Below, piece by piece: positions 6,817-9,442 of a stretch of 9,442 bases of DNA. The stretch is from Acidimicrobiales bacterium. GTDB taxonomy: Bacteria; Actinomycetota; Acidimicrobiia; Acidimicrobiales; Poriferisodaliceae. The notes below the pieces were generated by a model that saw nothing but the letters and a program-made list of their open reading frames with translations, did no database searches and was not told the DNA's origin. The stretch covers positions 1 through 9,442 of the forward strand of contig JAHDHM010000113.1 in NCBI GenBank assembly GCA_020631315.1, in the 5' to 3' direction. The position numbers were made by a program, and so were the translations under genes. Positions within the stretch are counted from its first letter, which is position 1. Every line of letters begins with the position of its first letter.

Positions 6817-9014
6817 TAGATGACGATCACGAAGATGATGGCCAGGACCGCAGCAGCGCCGAAGAGGAGCGCGCCGTAGTTCTGGACCTTTCCGGACTGG
6901 ATGACACGCAGACCCTCGCCGGACGCGTTGGCGCCCGATCCGGCTGCGTTGACCGTGCCGTCGACGACGGCCTGGTCGATGTAGCGGTAGACGAACCTGC
7001 CGCCGTCGCGGGCGCTCTCGCCCGCCGTGTTCACGACCTTGTCGAGAACGTTCTGGTTGACCCACACGGCCGCCTTGGCGATGGGCCACTTGATGCTCGC
7101 CACGATGACGTCGTTGTAGAGCCAGTCGAGGTAGTACTTGTTCTCGAGCAGCGCACGACCACGGCCGAGCAGCGCGTTGCGCTGGCTGATGCCGTGAGGG
7201 CCCTTGCCGAGGAAGAACCACGCGTAGGTGATGGCGATACCGGCCATGGCCAGACCGAGGCCGATGAGGGCCAGGATCAGACTCGGGCTGGGGTGCTTCA
7301 CGAGGCCCGACACGTAGAGGGGCTCCACGTAGTCCTGGACCTGGTGCGCAAAGCCGTCGGCGCCGAAGATCTCGACGACCGGTGACGGCAGGTTGAACGC
7401 ACCAGCGACGACGGCGCCCACGGCGAGGATGATCAGCGGAACCGCCATCACGCGGGGCGACTCGTGCGGATCGCCGTGGCCGTGAGTGTCGCCACGGAAC
7501 TCACCGAAGAAGGTGTAGTAGATGACCCGAGTCATGTAAGCCGCCGTCATCATGGCGACGAGGCAGCCGAAGACGAGCATCAGGATGTAGCGATCGCCCT
7601 GACCCGCCCAGGCACCGAGCAGGATCTCGTCCTTCGACCAGAAGCCGGCGAACGGGAAGATCCCGGCGAGTGCGAGCGATGAGATCACGAACGTCCAGAA
7701 CGTCACCGGCATGAACTTCTTCAAGCCGCCGAACTGACGCATGTCGAACGTGTGCCCCGCCGAGTGGCTCACCGAACCGGCGCCGAGGAACAGGCAGGCC
7801 TTGAACAGGGCGTGGGTGAAGAGGTGGAACACCGCAGCGGTCCACGCACCGACACCGAGCGCCATGACCATGTAGCCGAGCTGCGACACCGTCGAGTAGG
7901 CCAGCACCTTCTTGATGTCCCACTGGACGAAGGCCAAGGCGGCGGCCATCAGGGCGGTGAAGCCACCGATGAAGGCGAGCAGGTTGATGGCCGAGGTGCC
8001 GATCGAGAAGCCCTCGTAGAACACCGGGTAGAGACGGGCGACCATGTAGACGCCGGCGACGACCATGGTCGCGGCGTGGATGAGGGCCGACACGGGGGTC
8101 GGGCCGGCCATGGCGTCCGGCAACCAGGTGTGGAGCGGGAACTGACCCGACTTCGACATCACGGCGCTGATCAGCGAGATCGACGCCATCAGGGCGACGA
8201 GGTGGCTGACGTCGGGCACGTGGTTGACGATGTAGTCGATCGAGAACGTGTCGAACTCGATGAACAGGATGATCATGCCCACGAGCAGGCCGATGTCACC
8301 GACGCGGTTCGTGAGGAAGGCCTTGAGGGCGGCATTGGTGTTGTTGCCGTCCTCCCACCAATGGCCGATGAGGCCGAACGAACAGACGCCGACGAGCTCC
8401 CAGCCGACGATCATCTGCAACGTGCTCGACGAGAGCACGAAGAACAGCATCGACGCGGTGAACAGGCTCAGGAACGCGTAGTAGTGCGTGTAGCGGCGGT
8501 CGCCCTTCACGTACTCGGTCGAGAAGATGTGGACGAGCAGCGAGATCGACGTGACGATCACGAGCATCAACGCCGAGAGTCCGTCGACGTAGGTGCCGAC
8601 CTTGTGCTCCGTTCCACCGTTGGTCAGCCAGGTGATCTCGGTGATGACCGGCTTGGCGCCGGTGGCGGTCTTGCCGGCCTCAGCACCCAGATCGGTCGAC
8701 CCCAGGACTGCGGAATCGGTGGTACCGGCGACCGGGCCGATCACGACGGGTGCGAGGCCCTCGTCGGTCGCCTCGTCGTCGGAGTGCTCCTCGTCGGCCT
8801 TCTCCTTGGCCTCGGCCTTGGCTTCGGCGGTCTGGGTGTCGACGCGGTCGATCCACTGCGCGCCGATGACGAGCGACAGCACCCAGGCGGCGCTGACGGC
8901 TGCGATGCCGACCCAGTGCACGGCCTTGCCGCCCTGCATCTTCTTGCCGAAGAACAAGATGACCAGGAACGAGACCGCCGGGAGCAGCGGGATGAGATAG
9001 GCGTTTTCGAGCAT
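6816..9014 (-). CDS. nuoL: NADH-quinone oxidoreductase (complex I) subunit L, with an acidic N-terminal loop insertion
   Basis: NuoL is the distal antiporter-like proton pump and carries the long lateral helix that runs along the membrane arm. The protein is 732 aa, against about 610-650 aa for most NuoL proteins. Key residues match E. coli NuoL: E206 (in VGWELVGVCSFGLIG; E. coli E144), D240 (in TNRVGDIG; D178), K288 (in SKSGQFPLHTWLPDAM; K229), H313 (in LIHAATM; H254), K405 (in HALFKACLFLGAGS; K342) and K461 (in GFWSKDEIL; K399). The C-terminal part from about 620 carries the lateral-helix region and a final membrane segment (713-732). The extra length is mainly at about residues 57-122, between the second membrane segment and the conserved VDGLSALMLVIVT block: first an Ala/Glu/Lys/Asp-rich run, then a Gly/Ala/Thr/Val-rich run. 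By E. coli topology this loop faces outside. The frame is unbroken. The ATG at 9014 has GAGG 5 bases upstream overlapping the nuoK stop, and it starts a proper first membrane segment (YLIPLLPAVSFLVILFFG). Confidence 0.96.
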   Translation of the reverse strand: MLENAYLIPLLPAVSFLVILFFGKKMQGGKAVHWVGIAAVSAAWVLSLVIGAQWIDRVDTQTAEAKAEAKEKADEEHSDDEATDEGLAPVVIGPVAGTTDSAVLGSTDLGAEAGKTATGAKPVITEITWLTNGGTEHKVGTYVDGLSALMLVIVTSISLLVHIFSTEYVKGDRRYTHYYAFLSLFTASMLFFVLSSSTLQMIVGWELVGVCSFGLIGHWWEDGNNTNAALKAFLTNRVGDIGLLVGMIILFIEFDTFSIDYIVNHVPDVSHLVALMASISLISAVMSKSGQFPLHTWLPDAMAGPTPVSALIHAATMVVAGVYMVARLYPVFYEGFSIGTSAINLLAFIGGFTALMAAALAFVQWDIKKVLAYSTVSQLGYMVMALGVGAWTAAVFHLFTHALFKACLFLGAGSVSHSAGHTFDMRQFGGLKKFMPVTFWTFVISSLALAGIFPFAGFWSKDEILLGAWAGQGDRYILMLVFGCLVAMMTAAYMTRVIYYTFFGEFRGDTHGHGDPHESPRVMAVPLIILAVGAVVAGAFNLPSPVVEIFGADGFAHQVQDYVEPLYVSGLVKHPSPSLILALIGLGLAMAGIAITYAWFFLGKGPHGISQRNALLGRGRALLENKYYLDWLYNDVIVASIKWPIAKAAVWVNQNVLDKVVNTAGESARDGGRFVYRYIDQAVVDGTVNAAGSGANASGEGLRVIQSGKVQNYGALLFGAAAVLAIIFVIVI

Positions 9015-9019
9015 CCCGT

Positions 9020-9023
9020 CCTC
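9020..9023 (-). promoter_or_regulatory. Shine-Dalgarno of nuoL, overlapping the nuoK stop
   Basis: GAGG on the minus strand overlaps the TGA of nuoK by two bases and lies 5 bases before the nuoL ATG. It is weaker than the other ribosome binding sites in this operon, so nuoL may depend on coupling to nuoK. Confidence 0.6.
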
Positions 9024-9321
9024 AGCCCTTCATCAGGTCGAGTTCTTCGACGTCGATGTTGGAGCGGTTGCGATAGATGAGCAGCACGATGGCCAGACCG
9101 ACACCCACCTCGGCGGCGGCGACGGCGATGACGAACAGGGCGAAGACCTGACCGCTGACCGAGTCATGCAGGTAGCCGAACGTCAGGAGGTTGATGTTGA
9201 CGGCGTTGAGCATCAGCTCGATCGACATCAGCACCATGACGGCGTTGCGGCGAGCCAGGACACCGTAGACGCCGGTGCAGAACAGGAATGCCCCGAGGAG
9301 CAGGAACTGGTTGATCAGCAT
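9022..9321 (-). CDS. nuoK: NADH-quinone oxidoreductase (complex I) subunit K
   Basis: NuoK is a small three-helix membrane subunit (MrpC-like) that links the quinone-proximal part of complex I to the antiporter-like pumps. The 99-aa length is typical. The three membrane segments are at about residues 5-22, 28-49 and 59-84. The two intramembrane glutamates essential in E. coli (E36 and E72) correspond to E35 in [15 protein letters not shown] and E71 in [17 protein letters not shown], both family signatures. The ATG at 9321 has AGGAGG ending 9 bases before it, within the last codons of nuoJ. The gap to nuoJ is 3 bp and to nuoL 7 bp. Confidence 0.97.
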   Translation of the reverse strand: MLINQFLLLGAFLFCTGVYGVLARRNAVMVLMSIELMLNAVNINLLTFGYLHDSVSGQVFALFVIAVAAAEVGVGLAIVLLIYRNRSNIDVEELDLMKG

Positions 9322-9324
9322 TGG

Positions 9325-9442
9325 TCAGTCCCTCCTCGCGAGGACGATCGCACCGATGAGGGCGGCGAGTAGGAGCACCGATGCCGCCTCGAACGGCACC
9401 AGGTAGGTGCTGAAGATCGAGTCACCGACCGCGGCGGTGTCG
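9325..9442 (-). CDS. nuoJ: NADH-quinone oxidoreductase (complex I) subunit J, C-terminal fragment, 5' end outside window
   Basis: Translating the minus strand from the window edge to the TGA at 9325-9327 gives 38 residues. They include STYLVPFEAASVLLL and, just after, an end reading GAIVLARRD. This is the conserved last membrane helix of NuoJ, where the (L/V)PFE(A/V)ASVLLL motif precedes a short basic tail. The start and the rest of the five-helix protein lie beyond the window. NuoJ sits next to NuoK in the membrane arm, and the order nuoJ-nuoK-nuoL is canonical. The gap to nuoK is 3 bp. Confidence 0.9.
   Translation of the reverse strand, partial: DTAAVGDSIFSTYLVPFEAASVLLLAALIGAIVLARRD
9331..9336 (-). 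promoter_or_regulatory. Shine-Dalgarno of nuoK, inside the nuoJ 3' end
   Basis: A full AGGAGG on the minus strand is formed by the two terminal Arg codons (AGG AGG) of nuoJ, 9 bases before the nuoK ATG. AGG is normally a rare Arg codon in high-GC genomes, so its tandem use here looks like selection for the ribosome binding site rather than for codon fit. Confidence 0.7.

Noticed and set aside
5693..6823. Long open frame of 376 codons on the plus strand opposite nuoM, and a similar 269-codon one opposite nuoN (4556-5365)
   Set aside because: Same explanation: composition is charged low-complexity, there are no domain motifs, and the minus-strand frames encode conserved NuoM and NuoN.
8649..8846. 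A frameshift or sequencing error as the source of the odd NuoL segment
   Set aside because: The frame is continuous on both sides into conserved NuoL sequence, and the GC-rich third positions persist through the segment, so a true in-frame insertion is more likely.
7752..9080. Long open frame of 442 codons on the plus strand opposite nuoL
   Set aside because: It lies antisense to a clearly real nuoL. Its product is rich in Arg, Asp, Glu, Gly, His and Val with no recognisable domain, as expected from the reverse strand of a high-GC membrane protein gene.

Overview
The window looks like ordinary chromosomal DNA from a high-GC bacterium. G/C-ending codons dominate every real gene, GTG starts occur beside ATG starts, and the encoded proteins look actinobacterial. 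I lean towards Acidimicrobiia (Ilumatobacter-like), but that is an impression from protein character, not a computed assignment.

Left part, plus strand (1-2801). The 3' end of a class I CPD photolyase gene (cut by the window start) is followed 27 bp later by a complete GTG-started gene for a membrane-anchored GGDEF-EAL protein of 726 aa. The two lie in the same direction and are probably co-transcribed. The second gene runs tail to tail into the minus-strand cluster, with its last 20 bp (2782-2801) shared.

Right part, minus strand (9442 down to 2782). This is the distal end of a respiratory complex I (NDH-1) operon in canonical order: nuoJ (only its last 38 codons are in the window), nuoK, nuoL, nuoM, nuoN. 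A MidA/NDUFAF7-type SAM-dependent methyltransferase gene follows. Gaps between these genes are 3, 7, 13, 3 and 19 bp. Each downstream gene has a purine-rich Shine-Dalgarno sequence at or close to the stop codon of the gene before it, which suggests one transcript with coupled translation. NuoL, NuoM and NuoN are the three antiporter-like proton-pumping subunits, and NuoJ and NuoK are the small membrane subunits joining the pump arm to the quinone end. The key intramembrane Lys and Glu residues are present in all the complete subunits. The terminal methyltransferase belongs to the family of the mitochondrial complex I assembly factor NDUFAF7, so its place at the end of the nuo operon fits a role in complex I maturation.

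No tRNA, rRNA, CRISPR, insertion sequence, phage gene or convincing Rho-independent terminator was seen, and no gene-free stretch exceeds 30 bp. I do not see an undescribed multi-gene system. The points most worth a second look are the methyltransferase in the nuo operon, an acidic low-complexity insertion of about 60 residues near the N-terminus of NuoL, and departures from consensus in the GGDEF-EAL protein (no canonical I-site, altered AEGVET motif).
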